Shown here: positions 35,535-45,400 of the stretch, in pieces
Layout of the letters: each line of letters starts with the position of its first letter
How positions within the stretch are numbered: the stretch's first letter is position 1
NCBI GenBank assembly: GCA_947500505.1
Contig: CANMSL010000002.1
Location: 496,001 to 560,000, forward strand
Reading direction: 5' to 3'
DNA: 64,000 nucleotides
Source of the DNA: an uncultured Aquimarina sp.
GTDB lineage: Bacteria; Bacteroidota; Bacteroidia; Flavobacteriales; Flavobacteriaceae
Made by a program: the position numbers and the translations under genes
Notes under the pieces: generated by a model
Told to the model about the DNA's origin: nothing
The model's input: only the letters and a program-made list of their open reading frames with translations
Database searches by the model: none

Positions 35535-36557
35535 TTAATATTGAATTTTCATTTTAGTTGCGGGCGGTATTGGTTCCGGTAGGTCTGTTTCTTCCAGCAT
35601 TTGCAGAATATCTATTTCAATACTTCTCGCAAGGCTTGTAATAGGAACATCATTGTATAAACCTTCGAAAGGATTTTCACTATAATCACCTATCATTTCC
35701 ATTGTCCAAAAAAACCAAGAAGTTGCTACGGTTATCGGAATGCTTAGCCATATCATATATTCCGCTGCAGAATTCCCGAAGACGTTTAACATTCCGAAAG
35801 GTAGAATAACTAGAAACAACGCAACAAAAAAGTAAGTCGCGCCACCATATTGTCTCGGAAAAGGAAAGTTTTTTATACGTTCGGATTTTCCTTGCAATGC
35901 ATAAAACTCTTCCAAGAGCTCAGATAACCTCATGTGCCTGAAGTCATCTATGATACCTTTTTCCCTTAATTTTTTAAATGCTTTGGATTGAAGACTTATA
36001 AGATGCGAGGCTTTGTTTCCTTTTTTGTTAAGATAAGAAAGGTCTTCACTGGATACATATTGACCAAGTTCAGCAAGAAAATTTTCGTTAAAAGAAACAC
36101 CTATTTCTTTTCGAAAAGTATTGTCCTTTTTGCTTTGATGTTCCCAAGGTCTCATTTCCCTTAGTTGATAGGTAAGGGCATATAACCAAGCAATGTGCCT
36201 TTTTACAATTTTAATACGCTGTTCGGTCAGTATATTAGAATCTACCTCTTGTAAGGTAAACGTATTAGAAATAAAGTCCCGACTCAAAATTGTAAAGGTT
36301 CTAGAGGCATTGACAATTGCGCCCCAAATTTTGCGGGCTTCCCAAAGCCTTTCATAAGAAGAATTATTTTTGAAACCTAGGTAGAATGCAACTGCTACAC
36401 CAATTAGGCTTATGGGTTGCCAGGGTATTGCTAACCATTTATAGCCTAAAACTTGGTAAAATGCTACAATTAGGGTATTATAGATTATAAATAGTATTAT
36501 ATATTTTCTTCCCCATTTTAGTATGTGCCATAGTTTATATCTTCTTCCCGCTTGCAT
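35535..36557 (-). CDS. Bestrophin-family anion channel protein
   Basis: A 340-residue membrane protein of the bestrophin/YneE (UPF0187) family. Signature pieces are YKWLAIPWQPISLIGVAVAF, NNSSYERLWEARKIWGAIVN (a near-universal family motif), REMRPW and the late GDYSENPFEGLYNDVPIT. Bacterial bestrophins form pentameric ion channels in the inner membrane; ion preference cannot be told here. It is headed by a TGACC-type operator (36593-36660), linking it to the efflux-pump regulon. Confidence 0.9.
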   Translation of the reverse strand: MQAGRRYKLWHILKWGRKYIILFIIYNTLIVAFYQVLGYKWLAIPWQPISLIGVAVAFYLGFKNNSSYERLWEARKIWGAIVNASRTFTILSRDFISNTFTLQEVDSNILTEQRIKIVKRHIAWLYALTYQLREMRPWEHQSKKDNTFRKEIGVSFNENFLAELGQYVSSEDLSYLNKKGNKASHLISLQSKAFKKLREKGIIDDFRHMRLSELLEEFYALQGKSERIKNFPFPRQYGGATYFFVALFLVILPFGMLNVFGNSAAEYMIWLSIPITVATSWFFWTMEMIGDYSENPFEGLYNDVPITSLARSIEIDILQMLEETDLPEPIPPATKMKIQY

Positions 36558-36592
36558 AATTTTGATTTTTATAAGGTTGAATAATTATAAGA

Positions 36593-36660
36593 CAAAGGTA
36601 AAATGAGAAGAAGGTTTGGGTATAACCAAGAGTTTATCAAAAATGACCAAAATCTAATGG
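36593..36660 (-). promoter_or_regulatory. AraC-type operator (TGACC type) and -7 box
   Basis: Minus-strand -7 box TACCTTTG at 36593-36600, 36 bases before the bestrophin start. Half-sites TAACCAAGAGTTTATC at 36623 and TGACCAAAATCTAATGG at 36644 lie 30 bases from the box and 21 apart. This is the first of nine TGACC-type sites in the window. Confidence 0.7.
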
Positions 36661-36693
36661 TTTCTAATGTGCTTTAGTGAAGCCATAAAAAAA

Positions 36694-36721
36694 CAGCGAC
36701 TCCCCTTTCTGAGAGCCGCTT
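36694..36721 (-). terminator. Intrinsic terminator
   Basis: AGCG-ACTC pairs with GAG-AG-CGCT across the stretch, followed on the minus strand by TTTTTTT. It ends the operon of SDR, SnoaL-VOC, cyclase and small membrane protein, and separates it from the bestrophin promoter. Confidence 0.7.
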
Positions 36722-36726
36722 TTACA

Positions 36727-36924
36727 TTACTTGGCTGTTCTAAAGACCTTTGTCCAAAAAGGAATCAATGCATATACCATTAATGGCACTAATACAATGG
36801 TTAGAATTAAGGTTCTAACGAATAGATTTAGATTGTTCAGGTAATCGCCAAAGAGCAATAAAATAGCTGTGATTGCGGGATAAATGGCTATCCATACAAT
36901 AAACGTGTTTTTTAGCTTTTTCAT
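36727..36924 (-). CDS. Small two-helix membrane protein, copy 3
   Basis: A 65-residue protein; start taken at the ATG 36922-36924 because the product then matches its paralogues at 26380 and 30278 residue for residue (MKKLKNTFIVWIAIYPAIT, VRTLILTIVLVPLMVYALIP). The upstream in-frame ATG would overlap the cyclase gene by 85 bases. Like the other copies it is the last gene of its operon. Function unknown. Confidence 0.75.
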   Translation of the reverse strand: MKKLKNTFIVWIAIYPAITAILLLFGDYLNNLNLFVRTLILTIVLVPLMVYALIPFWTKVFRTAK

Positions 36925-36941
36925 GGTTTCTTGTATTAAAC

Positions 36942-37892
36942 TTACCTTATAGCAATTGGATTTATCCAAGAGCTTGAAGAGCCCACAATAGGTAGTGGTG
37001 TCGCTATAAACAAGAATTCTGACCAACCTTTTTCAACCAATCTTTCTGTGGCAATATTTTCTAAAAGATGTACGCCGTGTTTAGCCAATAATATCTGATG
37101 AACTGGGAATAGTATTCCTTGCTTTTCGAATGGCATAACTTCAACGGAACCGCTATCTCCACCTACTGCGACAACACCTTTAGAAGCTAGAAATTCGGCA
37201 ACTGCGATTCCTGGTCCTGGCTGACCAGATAAAAACTCGGACGTATTATTTACTTCGAGTAACTTTCTATGACCCGTATGAAAAAGTACAACATCTCCTT
37301 CTTTAATTTCAGCAACCTTTTGTCTTTTCATTGCCGCAATAACATCTTCTACAGTAATCAAGGTTCCAATTGGCAAACGCTCAACACCTTTTAAAGCCGC
37401 AATATCCAATAGAATTCCTCTGGTGACTATTGGCGGTACATTTTCTACTCCCAATTTTTTAAGACCCGAGACTTGCTGAATATCTTCGCCTTTGTTACCA
37501 TTAAAAAAATGGCCATCAACCCCCATATGCGCCAGGCCATCAATTTGTGTCCCTGTGTTTATTGGTGCAAATATCACATCCTCGTTATTCGAATGGTGGG
37601 TACCTTCATTCTGGCTAACAATTAGTTCAAAACGTCTCCACCCGTAAGCTGGTGTATTTCTGTCTAGGTCAATGGCAAGGCTAACTACCTCTCCATTTTC
37701 AACCAGTTTTAGACTTGATATAACAAGATTGGGATTCAGTTGATTAGTTGCCCCTTTTTCGTCAGATTGACCATATTTTGAGGCCATATCTTTTGGATTA
37801 ACCACCCATGGACTTATGTTATTGTTCTTCTGAGCGTCTACCTTATAAACTGACGCTATTATTATTGTTACAATTATGATTAGATTTTTCAT
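36942..37892 (-). CDS. Secreted cyclase-family (kynurenine formamidase-like) hydrolase
   Basis: A 316-residue protein with a signal peptide (about 1-20). It fits the putative-cyclase family PF04199, with the metal-binding region NTGTQIDGLAHMG in place of the classical HxGTHxDxPxH, plus GVENVPPIVTRGILLDI and GDVVLFHTGH. Members with GTQ-D-AH are known and hydrolyse cyclic amides or lactones such as isatin. Export to the periplasm is unusual. It lies 1 base below the SnoaL-VOC fusion gene. Confidence 0.8.
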   Translation of the reverse strand: MKNLIIIVTIIIASVYKVDAQKNNNISPWVVNPKDMASKYGQSDEKGATNQLNPNLVISSLKLVENGEVVSLAIDLDRNTPAYGWRRFELIVSQNEGTHHSNNEDVIFAPINTGTQIDGLAHMGVDGHFFNGNKGEDIQQVSGLKKLGVENVPPIVTRGILLDIAALKGVERLPIGTLITVEDVIAAMKRQKVAEIKEGDVVLFHTGHRKLLEVNNTSEFLSGQPGPGIAVAEFLASKGVVAVGGDSGSVEVMPFEKQGILFPVHQILLAKHGVHLLENIATERLVEKGWSEFLFIATPLPIVGSSSSWINPIAIR

Positions 37893-37893
37893 T

Positions 37894-38895
37894 TTAGTTT
37901 AGTTTTAAGTTTCCATATAGTTCTATAGTATACCCGTTGATGTCTCTGAACAGGGCAATTTTCACACCGTAGTCTTGTCGTTCTATTTGGTAGAAAACAT
38001 CTACTCCCTTATCTCTTAAATGAGTAATAACTTTATCATAGTTATTAACCTTGAATCCAATGTGCTTATAGCCTTGTACATCATAGTCTTCTTTTATACT
38101 TGCAGGCATTTTAGGCTTATCTTCCTTAGGATTTCCACCGCCAACTAGTTCTATATGGAATCCGTATGATAATGCTAAAAAAGCAATTTCAATATCAGGG
38201 TCGATATTCTTTACCTTAGACCGTCTTAATACTTTTGCGCCAAGTACATTTTGATACCATTCAATAGATTTCTCTAGGTTTTTCACCCTTAGCGCAACGT
38301 GGTTGGGTACGAATTCATTTGCGATGGAATCATCTGCATCCACAATACCTGCAGCTTTCTCAAAAATGTACCAGTTTCCTTCATTCCAGTCTATGTACTG
38401 TATCATTTTATTAATTTTCCAACCATCAGCGGTTCGAGTGAAGTAATTGTCATAATACCCTATCATTCGCTGTACATTACCTCCTTTTTCATTTGGTAAG
38501 AAATGTTGGGCGTGTAGCATTGACCTTGCATAGGCAGTATCGCCATAGAATTTTATTTTCAAGGGCATAGCTATATGCTGTGTAGCATTTAGGTTGTGAA
38601 AAAAAGGCTTTACTAAGCTTACCCAAGTATCCGCTTTAAAAGCCGTTAAACCTTCTCCTCCAATTGATGCAGAGAAATCCATTTCTATAGTATCTGTAAA
38701 AAGTGACCGATGAAGTTCCCAGTCTTTCATATCAAAGGAATGTCCGTAACTCACAATCAGATTTGTAATATCCTGGTGGTCTTTTAACTCCTTTATTGTT
38801 TGATTTTGTTCATGCTCCGTTTGAGCAATTAGCGTGTTGTTTAAAAATATGGCTAGTATAATTAGCCATACTTTTGGTAGCATTCTTGTTTTCAT
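37894..38895 (-). CDS. Secreted SnoaL-VOC fusion protein
   Basis: A 333-residue protein; start set at ATG 38893-38895, which begins a clear signal peptide (MKTRMLPKVWLIILAIF...LIAQ). Residues about 35-180 form a SnoaL-like NTF2 domain (ITNLIVSYGHSFDMKDWELH, MIGYYDNYFTRTADGWKINK); residues about 195-330 form a VOC domain (PNHVALRVKNLEKSIEWYQ, HIGFKVNNYDKVITHLR, FRDINGYTIELYG). Both domains occur as separate proteins elsewhere in the window. The fusion suggests they act on the same ligand. A hairpin lies between it and the SDR gene upstream. Confidence 0.8.
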   Translation of the reverse strand: MKTRMLPKVWLIILAIFLNNTLIAQTEHEQNQTIKELKDHQDITNLIVSYGHSFDMKDWELHRSLFTDTIEMDFSASIGGEGLTAFKADTWVSLVKPFFHNLNATQHIAMPLKIKFYGDTAYARSMLHAQHFLPNEKGGNVQRMIGYYDNYFTRTADGWKINKMIQYIDWNEGNWYIFEKAAGIVDADDSIANEFVPNHVALRVKNLEKSIEWYQNVLGAKVLRRSKVKNIDPDIEIAFLALSYGFHIELVGGGNPKEDKPKMPASIKEDYDVQGYKHIGFKVNNYDKVITHLRDKGVDVFYQIERQDYGVKIALFRDINGYTIELYGNLKLN

Positions 38896-38911
38896 GTTTT
38901 CTAAGTTTTTG

Positions 38912-38938
38912 AAAGCAGGAACCAATAGCTCCTGCTTT
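38912..38938 (-). terminator. Hairpin between SDR and SnoaL-VOC genes
   Basis: Perfect 9-base arms AAAGCAGGA and TCCTGCTTT with a 9-base loop. On the minus strand only a short T-run follows, so it may act as a partial terminator or as an RNA processing site that lowers expression of the three downstream genes. Confidence 0.6.
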
Positions 38939-38965
38939 TAATTAATACTTTTGTTTTGTGAAGTC

Positions 38966-39724
38966 TTAGAACATTCCTCCGTTTACACGAATAGACTGTG
39001 CCGTTACCCAACCCGCTTCGGGACTGGTCAAAAACTTAATAGCTGGAAGCACATCAGAAATCTCTCCCAATCTGTTTTGTACAGACATATGCTTTAAGAA
39101 GTCAATTGAATGGTCATTTTCTACTGGATAGAAGAAAGATGTGTTCAAAGGTCCGGGTGCAATAGAGTTTACAGTGATACCTCTAGAGCCGATTTCTTTG
39201 GCAATCATTTTTACAAATTGTTCAGAAGCTGCTTTTGCGCCTGCATATACTGAGTATAAACCAGTTGTCACAGAAGTCAGGGTTGTAGAGATGTTTACGA
39301 TTCGTCCACCATCGTTTACCCTTTTGGCAGCTTCACTAATCAAAAAGAAAGCTGTTTTTGTATGAATGCTGAACATTTGGTCATATTCTTCCTCCTGAAC
39401 TTCTGCTGCAGGTTTCTTAAGCATAGTTCCAGCGGTATTTACAAGAATATCTACTTTTCCAAATGTATTCTCTGCTTCATTAAACAAGCGTTTGATTTCC
39501 GAAACTTCTCGAAGGTCGGCTTGTACTAATTTAGCATCGCTTCCGTAGGATTTAATGCTCTCGACAATGTTTGATGCTTCCTCTTTACTGCTGTTACTAA
39601 AGTGATGTACAATAACGTTTGCTCCTGCATTTCCTAAATAAGTAGCGGTTTCGGCACCTAAATTTTTTGATGCTCCAGTTACGATTGCTACTTTTCCTTT
39701 TAATGTTTGATTTAAATTTTCCAT
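38966..39724 (-). CDS. Short-chain dehydrogenase/reductase
   Basis: A 252-residue NAD(P)-dependent oxidoreductase with classical SDR motifs: TGASKNLG (16-23), NTAG (96-99), Tyr160-xxx-Lys164 in VYAGAK, and IAPGPLNT. Close in layout to FabG-like reductases. It is the first gene below the AraC gene at 39834 and its operator. Confidence 0.9.
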   Translation of the reverse strand: MENLNQTLKGKVAIVTGASKNLGAETATYLGNAGANVIVHHFSNSSKEEASNIVESIKSYGSDAKLVQADLREVSEIKRLFNEAENTFGKVDILVNTAGTMLKKPAAEVQEEEYDQMFSIHTKTAFFLISEAAKRVNDGGRIVNISTTLTSVTTGLYSVYAGAKAASEQFVKMIAKEIGSRGITVNSIAPGPLNTSFFYPVENDHSIDFLKHMSVQNRLGEISDVLPAIKFLTSPEAGWVTAQSIRVNGGMF

Positions 39725-39772
39725 TTTACTAAGATTTTAAAGTGAATTATTATTTGTTTTTTAATTACACTA

Positions 39773-39838
39773 CAAACTTCTTGTAAAAGGGAAGGCTATG
39801 TTAAGTCAGTTTTAAAGGTCTTATTGTCAATTTCTAAG
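39773..39838 (-). promoter_or_regulatory. AraC-type operator (GTCA type) and -7 box
   Basis: Minus-strand box GAAGTTTG at 39773-39780, 49 bases before the SDR start. Direct repeat AAGTCAGTTTT at 39803 and TTGTCAATTTC at 39824: 30 bases from the box, 21 apart. The half-site differs from the other types and lies against the end of the AraC gene at 39834, its likely regulator. Confidence 0.5.
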
Positions 39839-40757
39839 AATTGCGATATTTAGCAGGTGTAAGACCTGTTTTTTTCTTGAAAAAGCGAGAAAAATTAGAG
39901 GTGTCATCATAGGTTAAACTGTAGGCAATTTGGGAAACAGACATATCCGTATTATTCAATAAGGATTTTGCTTCTGATATGATACGTTCATCTATCCATT
40001 GCTTTACCGTCTTACCTGTATGGGATTTAATCACATTGCTAAGGTAGTTTGGATGCATATTGAGTTCATTTGCGTAATCTTGTACGTTCCAAATAAATTC
40101 TACTTTGCTTTTTACAATATTGAGAATATTATTATTCAGACTCGCTTGAAAGGATTTGACAATTTCGGCAGGTCGATTTTCGAGCGAAATGGTAGCTTTA
40201 TGAGACAATAAGAGTTCTTTGGTTTGGAATAAGAAGGTTACCAGTTGATTTGCGACTATACGTTTTTTGAAAACTGAATTTCCGTTGTATTCCTGAATGA
40301 ATACCTCACATTGCCGTTTTATACGTTCGAAGTAATTATCTTCTAAATACATCACTGGTACCGTCTCTTTGAATAAAAAGGGGAAATCCTGCGCGACACT
40401 CCCAGGGTAATTTGCCTTTAGAAATTCAAAAGAAAAGGTGAGCATATAACCCTTCCAATTTTCTTCTATAGTGAATGATTTTAAATGACCGGGTAGGGTA
40501 AAGTAAAATGATTTGGGCTTTAGCTCAAACCAATGCTCATCAATGGTGTAATGGCCTTTCCCAGATTCTATAAGTAAGAATGCTACGTAGTTCGTTCTGA
40601 AAAAAGGTGATGCCATAGCTTCATCTCCGTGAAGCTTGTCCAAGCTATGAATAGTAAAATCAAAATCCTGTTCAATTTCAAGATTAATCGAATTAAAAAA
40701 CTCGGAAATTGAATTATATATTTTCTGTTCTTTCAAATTTTTTCCTATAAAATACAT
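39834..40757 (-). CDS. AraC-family transcriptional regulator
   Basis: A 307-residue regulator with a cupin-like ligand domain (FFRTNYVAFLLIESGKGHYT...LKPKSFYFTLPGHLKSF) and a C-terminal AraC DNA-binding domain (VQDYANELNMHPNYLSNVIK, VSQIAYSLTYDDTSNFSRFF, GLTPAKYRNS). It is the likely activator of the SDR operon directly downstream. Confidence 0.9.
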   Translation of the reverse strand: MYFIGKNLKEQKIYNSISEFFNSINLEIEQDFDFTIHSLDKLHGDEAMASPFFRTNYVAFLLIESGKGHYTIDEHWFELKPKSFYFTLPGHLKSFTIEENWKGYMLTFSFEFLKANYPGSVAQDFPFLFKETVPVMYLEDNYFERIKRQCEVFIQEYNGNSVFKKRIVANQLVTFLFQTKELLLSHKATISLENRPAEIVKSFQASLNNNILNIVKSKVEFIWNVQDYANELNMHPNYLSNVIKSHTGKTVKQWIDERIISEAKSLLNNTDMSVSQIAYSLTYDDTSNFSRFFKKKTGLTPAKYRNS

Positions 40758-40769
40758 AATTTCAATAAA

Positions 40770-40804
40770 AAACAGCGGCTCTCGTTTCTGAAAGACCGCT
40801 GTTT
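40770..40804 (-). terminator. Intrinsic terminator of the efflux operon
   Basis: Arms AAACAGCGG (40770-40778) and CCGCTGTTT (40796-40804), followed on the minus strand by TTTTTT. It lies 38 bases after the outer-membrane factor gene and insulates the AraC gene downstream. The hairpin is nearly the same sequence as the one at 30242-30278. Confidence 0.8.
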
Positions 40805-40841
40805 CTATCCAACACTAAAAAAATATTGATATGTTTTTACT

Positions 40842-42317
40842 TTAGTTCGCTGCAGTTTCCACTTCCTTCATAGTATCGAATTTTTCTTCCAACTCATCCT
40901 CAGAAATAATTTCCCAGCCACCACCTAAAGCTTTGTAGATAGCAACTAAGGAAGTAGCTGATGCTATTTCACTTGAGGCCAATCTATTTTCTGCCTGTAG
41001 TAATGTATTATCTGCACTTAAGTAATCTATAAAACTATCCAGCCCAGCATTAAAACGTTTTTTTGCAATGTCCGTAGCTTCCGCACTCGCCAAAGAAGAC
41101 TTTCGTAGAGTTTCCCTACGTTGCAGTTCGTTCGTATAATTGGTCATTGCCGTGCTGATTTCTTCTAAGGCTTGTAAAACTGTCTTTTCATAACGTTGCA
41201 ATGCTGCTAAGGTTAAGGCATCATCCCTATTGATTTGTTGTTTTACTCTCCCTAAATTAAAGGCCGCCCAACTGATGCTCGGAAAAACACTCCAGGTAAA
41301 GGATTCATTGCTGCCAAAACTGCTAAAATCTACTGCAGAGAATCCAATGGAACCTCCAAACTGGATTTTGGGATACAACTCGGCTACCGAAAGGTTGTAC
41401 TGTGCAATCTGTATTTGTAATGCCGCTTCGGCGCGACGCACATCTGGGCGTCTACGCAACAAATCGGTCACATTACCAATCGCTACAGCATTGGGTAAAC
41501 TTGGCAACGGTTTTTTATTGATGATTGCTTCATCTAAATTTCCTGGTACTTCTCCTACCAAAACACTGAGGCTATTTTTTAGTGCTTCAATCCTTGCCTT
41601 AAGCGGTGGAATGGTTGCTCTTGTATTTTCTAACTGCGCTAACGCTCTGGATACATCTAAGGTATTGCTAGTACCTGCATTGGATAAACGAATGGTTAAA
41701 TCATAGGTTTCTTGTTGCCCATCGAGGTTACGATTAGCAATATCCAACTGGTATTGCGCGCCTCTTAATTCGATATAATTCCGTGCTACTTCAGCAAAAA
41801 TACTGATATAAGCTCCTTGCATATCTGTTATTGCCAATTGCTGGTTGGCATAAGCACCTTTTATTCTGTTAGATACCCTTCCGAATACATCTGCTTCCCA
41901 GAAAGCATCGAAGCTTCCATTATATGTTGTAAACGTTGGATTTGCACCAGGTACGAAGATATTTTCACCTAAGCGTGTTCTTGTCACATTACCATTTGCA
42001 GTAACTGTTGGCAATCTATCTAGTTTTGTTTCTTTAACGAATGCTCTGGATGCATAAAAGTTTGCAATGGCCGCATTGATATCTAAATTGTGTTGTCTTG
42101 CTTTGTGAATCAATGTATCCAAAATTGGGTCGTCAAACTCACTCCACCATTGAGTAATTGTTTCGGTATTTACAGTTTTATGTACAGCATCCTGAGAAAC
42201 ATTCTGTAAATAAGTTTCATTCACGTCAACATTAGGGTTGACTTCAAAATCTCTTTTGGTAATCCCACAGGAAACCAATATTAGAGAGAGTACGGTTAAT
42301 ACTATTAGATGTTTCAT
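40842..42317 (-). CDS. Efflux outer-membrane factor, NodT/TolC type, lipoprotein
   Basis: A 491-residue protein; start set at ATG 42315-42317 because it gives a clean lipoprotein signal (MKHLIVLTVLSLILVSC) and sits 28 bases from the promoter box, while the longer frame would start at the box itself. Internal repeats of the outer-membrane efflux family are visible (FDAFWEADVFGRV, RRRPDVRRAEAALQIQIAQYNLSVAELYPKI split over two halves). It forms the outer-membrane tunnel for the RND pump encoded upstream. Confidence 0.9.
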   Translation of the reverse strand: MKHLIVLTVLSLILVSCGITKRDFEVNPNVDVNETYLQNVSQDAVHKTVNTETITQWWSEFDDPILDTLIHKARQHNLDINAAIANFYASRAFVKETKLDRLPTVTANGNVTRTRLGENIFVPGANPTFTTYNGSFDAFWEADVFGRVSNRIKGAYANQQLAITDMQGAYISIFAEVARNYIELRGAQYQLDIANRNLDGQQETYDLTIRLSNAGTSNTLDVSRALAQLENTRATIPPLKARIEALKNSLSVLVGEVPGNLDEAIINKKPLPSLPNAVAIGNVTDLLRRRPDVRRAEAALQIQIAQYNLSVAELYPKIQFGGSIGFSAVDFSSFGSNESFTWSVFPSISWAAFNLGRVKQQINRDDALTLAALQRYEKTVLQALEEISTAMTNYTNELQRRETLRKSSLASAEATDIAKKRFNAGLDSFIDYLSADNTLLQAENRLASSEIASATSLVAIYKALGGGWEIISEDELEEKFDTMKEVETAAN

Positions 42318-42344
42318 TGTTTCTATTTTTTTAATTTCTTGATA

Positions 42345-42412
42345 CAAATTTCGGGTGGTAAGGGTGTTATTTGATAACCAAAAACACCCTTAGTGTGACC
42401 AAAATCTAATAT
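42345..42412 (-). promoter_or_regulatory. AraC-type operator (TGACC type) inside the efflux operon
   Basis: Minus-strand box GAAATTTG at 42345-42352. Half-sites TAACCAAAAACACC at 42375 and TGACCAAAATCTAATATG at 42396 lie 30 bases from the box and 21 apart. The distal site overlaps the stop of the RND gene (42406), so the outer-membrane factor has its own regulated promoter within the operon. Confidence 0.65.
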
Positions 42413-45400
42413 GATGATGAGGTTTGAACTTGTCCGGTCAGTACCTCTGGATTCTTTACGTTTTCTGGTTTTGTCCTTTTGGTCGTCCATTTTCTGCCCA
42501 AGTAGTAAAATACTGGTGTTAAAAAGATTCCGAAGATGGTTACACCCAGCATTCCGCTAAATACGGCAATCCCTAATGAAACTCGTAGTTCTGCTCCGGC
42601 ACCCGTCGCAATTGCGAGCGGTACAACACCTAGGATAAATGCCATTGCTGTCATTAAAATTGGACGTAATCTCAGTTTTGAAGCTTCAATAACCGCAGTT
42701 CTTAAATCTTTGCCCTGGTCTTCCAGTTGTTTTGCAAACTCCACAATCAAAATAGCATTTTTACTTGCTAGTCCAACCAGTACTACCAATCCGATTTGTA
42801 CCATAATGTTATTGTCCAATCCAGCCAAGTCAATTCCTATCATTGCGGATAACAACACCATTGGCACGATGAAAATAACGGCTAGGGGCAACACTAAACT
42901 CTCAAATTGAGCTGCCAATAATAGGAACACAAAGACCACAGCAAGAAGGAAGGCGATACCCGCAGTATTTCCTGTTTGCTTTTGTTGGTACGCCATTTCT
43001 GTCCATTCAAAAGAAATACCTTGTGGTAAAATCTCGGCAGCCAGTTCTTCCATTCTATCCAATGCCTCACCAGTACTATATCCTGGCGTTACATCGCCTA
43101 CCAGTGAAGCTGCGGGATATAAATTGTATCTCGGGATACGTGATGGACCAGCTATATCACTTTGTTTGCTTATGGTACCAAGGGGCACCATTTCACCCTG
43201 ATTGTTTCTAACTTTGATGCGTGAGATATCATCAGGTGTTAATCGGTTGGGTGCGTCTGCTTGTGCTGTAACTTGATACGTTCTTCCCAAGTAGTTGAAC
43301 TCATTAACAAATGCCGAACCCAAATACACCTCCAGCGACTGAAAGACATCTGCCACATTGATACCCAATTGCTCTGCTTTTACACGGTCGATATCCAAAT
43401 ACAACTGTGGCGTTTGATTATTAAAAAAGGTAAACACACTGCTCAGTGCCGGGTCTTCGTTTGCTGCTGCTGCCAGTTGATAAGTCGCATTCAACAATTC
43501 ATCACTCCCTAAGTTTGCCTTATCCTGCACCATCATTCTAAACCCACCGGCATTTCCTATCCCTCTCACGGATGGTGGCGGAATAACCACGACAAAAGCA
43601 TCATCTACCTGTGCCATTTTACCTCGAAGTGTTCCCAGAAGTCCTTCATAGGTAATTCCTTTTTCTGTACGAACATCAAAATCTTCCAAGGTAACGAATA
43701 TGGCGGCCGCGTTTGACGAATTGGTAAACGAAGCACCATCAAATCCTGTAAAAGATACTGCTGTTTCAACACCGTCAACTTCCAATAAGGTGTCTAAAGC
43801 TTCTTGTACCACTTTGTCAGTTCTTGTTAACGAAGACCCTGGTGGCAATTGAATGGCAGTAATAAAATATTGTTGGTCCATTGCAGGAACGAATCCTGTT
43901 GCGACACGATTAAATTCAAAACCGGTAAACGCAATCAATCCTCCATATACAACGAGTACCAGTACTCCCGAGCGCACCAGTTTACGAACACTATTACCAT
44001 AACGATTAGAAAGATTCTCCATAAATCTGTTGAATCCGTCGCCTATAAACTTGAATGGTCGCAACAACAACGGTGTCTTTTTGTTTGGGTCGTGTTCTTC
44101 GTGACGCATCAGTAAAGCTGCCATTGCCGGACTCAATGTTAGGGATACAAATACAGATATAGCCGTGGCTACTGCAATGGTTAACCCGAATTGTTTGTAA
44201 AACTGGCCCGAAATACCATCTAGAAATGCGGTAGGTACAAAGACTGCTATTAACACCAATCCGATAGCGACCAAAGCGCCACCAACTTCGTCCATTGTTT
44301 TGCGTGCTGCATCTTTGGGCGATAGGCCCTGAGCGAGATAGCGTTCCATATTTTCGACCACAACAATAGCATCATCCACCACGATTCCTATAGCTAAAAC
44401 AAGTCCAAATAGGGTTAAGTTATTTAAGGAAAAACCGAGTCCCTGCATTACCGCAAACGTACCAATCAAGGATACTGGAATCGCTAATATCGGAATGATA
44501 GCTGCCCTCCAAGATTGTAAAAACAACAGGATAACAAAGATGACCAACAATACAGCTTCAAATATCGTATGATAAACACCATCTACCGATTTTTGAACAA
44601 ATTCGGTCGGATTGTAAGCAATCTTATACTCTAAATCTTCTGGGAAATCTTTAGCAAGCTCCGCTACTTTTTCCTTAATGGCTGCGGCAGTTTCCAGAGC
44701 GTTACCGCCAGGTTGTTGAAATATGGGCATTGCAATAGCTGGGTCTTTACCCAAATATCCTTTGGTGGCATAGTTTTGTGCTCCCAATTCCACACGGCCC
44801 ACATCTTTTAATTGAACGATACGACCGTCTTCACCTGATTTGATGATAATATTTTCAAACTCTTCATTGGTAATCAGTTTTCCTTGGGTCTGAATATTGA
44901 TTTCAAAAGCAGTTTGTTTTCCAGAAGGAAGTGTATTCAGCGTACCACTGGCTATTTGTACGTTTTGGGCACGTAAAGCTGCAACGACTTCACCAGCGGT
45001 CATATCTAAGTTGGAAATTCTATCAGGGTCTAACCATATACGCATCGCATATTCAGCGGCACCAAATAAATTGATGGCACCAACGCCCTTGATACGTGCT
45101 ATTTCATCCCTCATTTGTAGCGTAGCATAGTTACCTATATACGTCTGGTCATAGGTTTTATTGGGTGAGTACATATTGACTACCAGTAAAATGTCTGGTG
45201 CAATTTTTTCTGTGATAATACCCAATCGTCTCACAGATTCAGGCAATCTCGGTTCGGCGATGGCAACTCGGTTTTGAACCTGTACTTGTGCCCTGTCAAG
45301 GTCTGTTCCCAATTCAAAAGCAACTTGTAAGATGACCCGACCATCGGCCGAAGATTGAGAGGTCATATAAATCATTCCCTCTACACCATTGATTTGCTGC

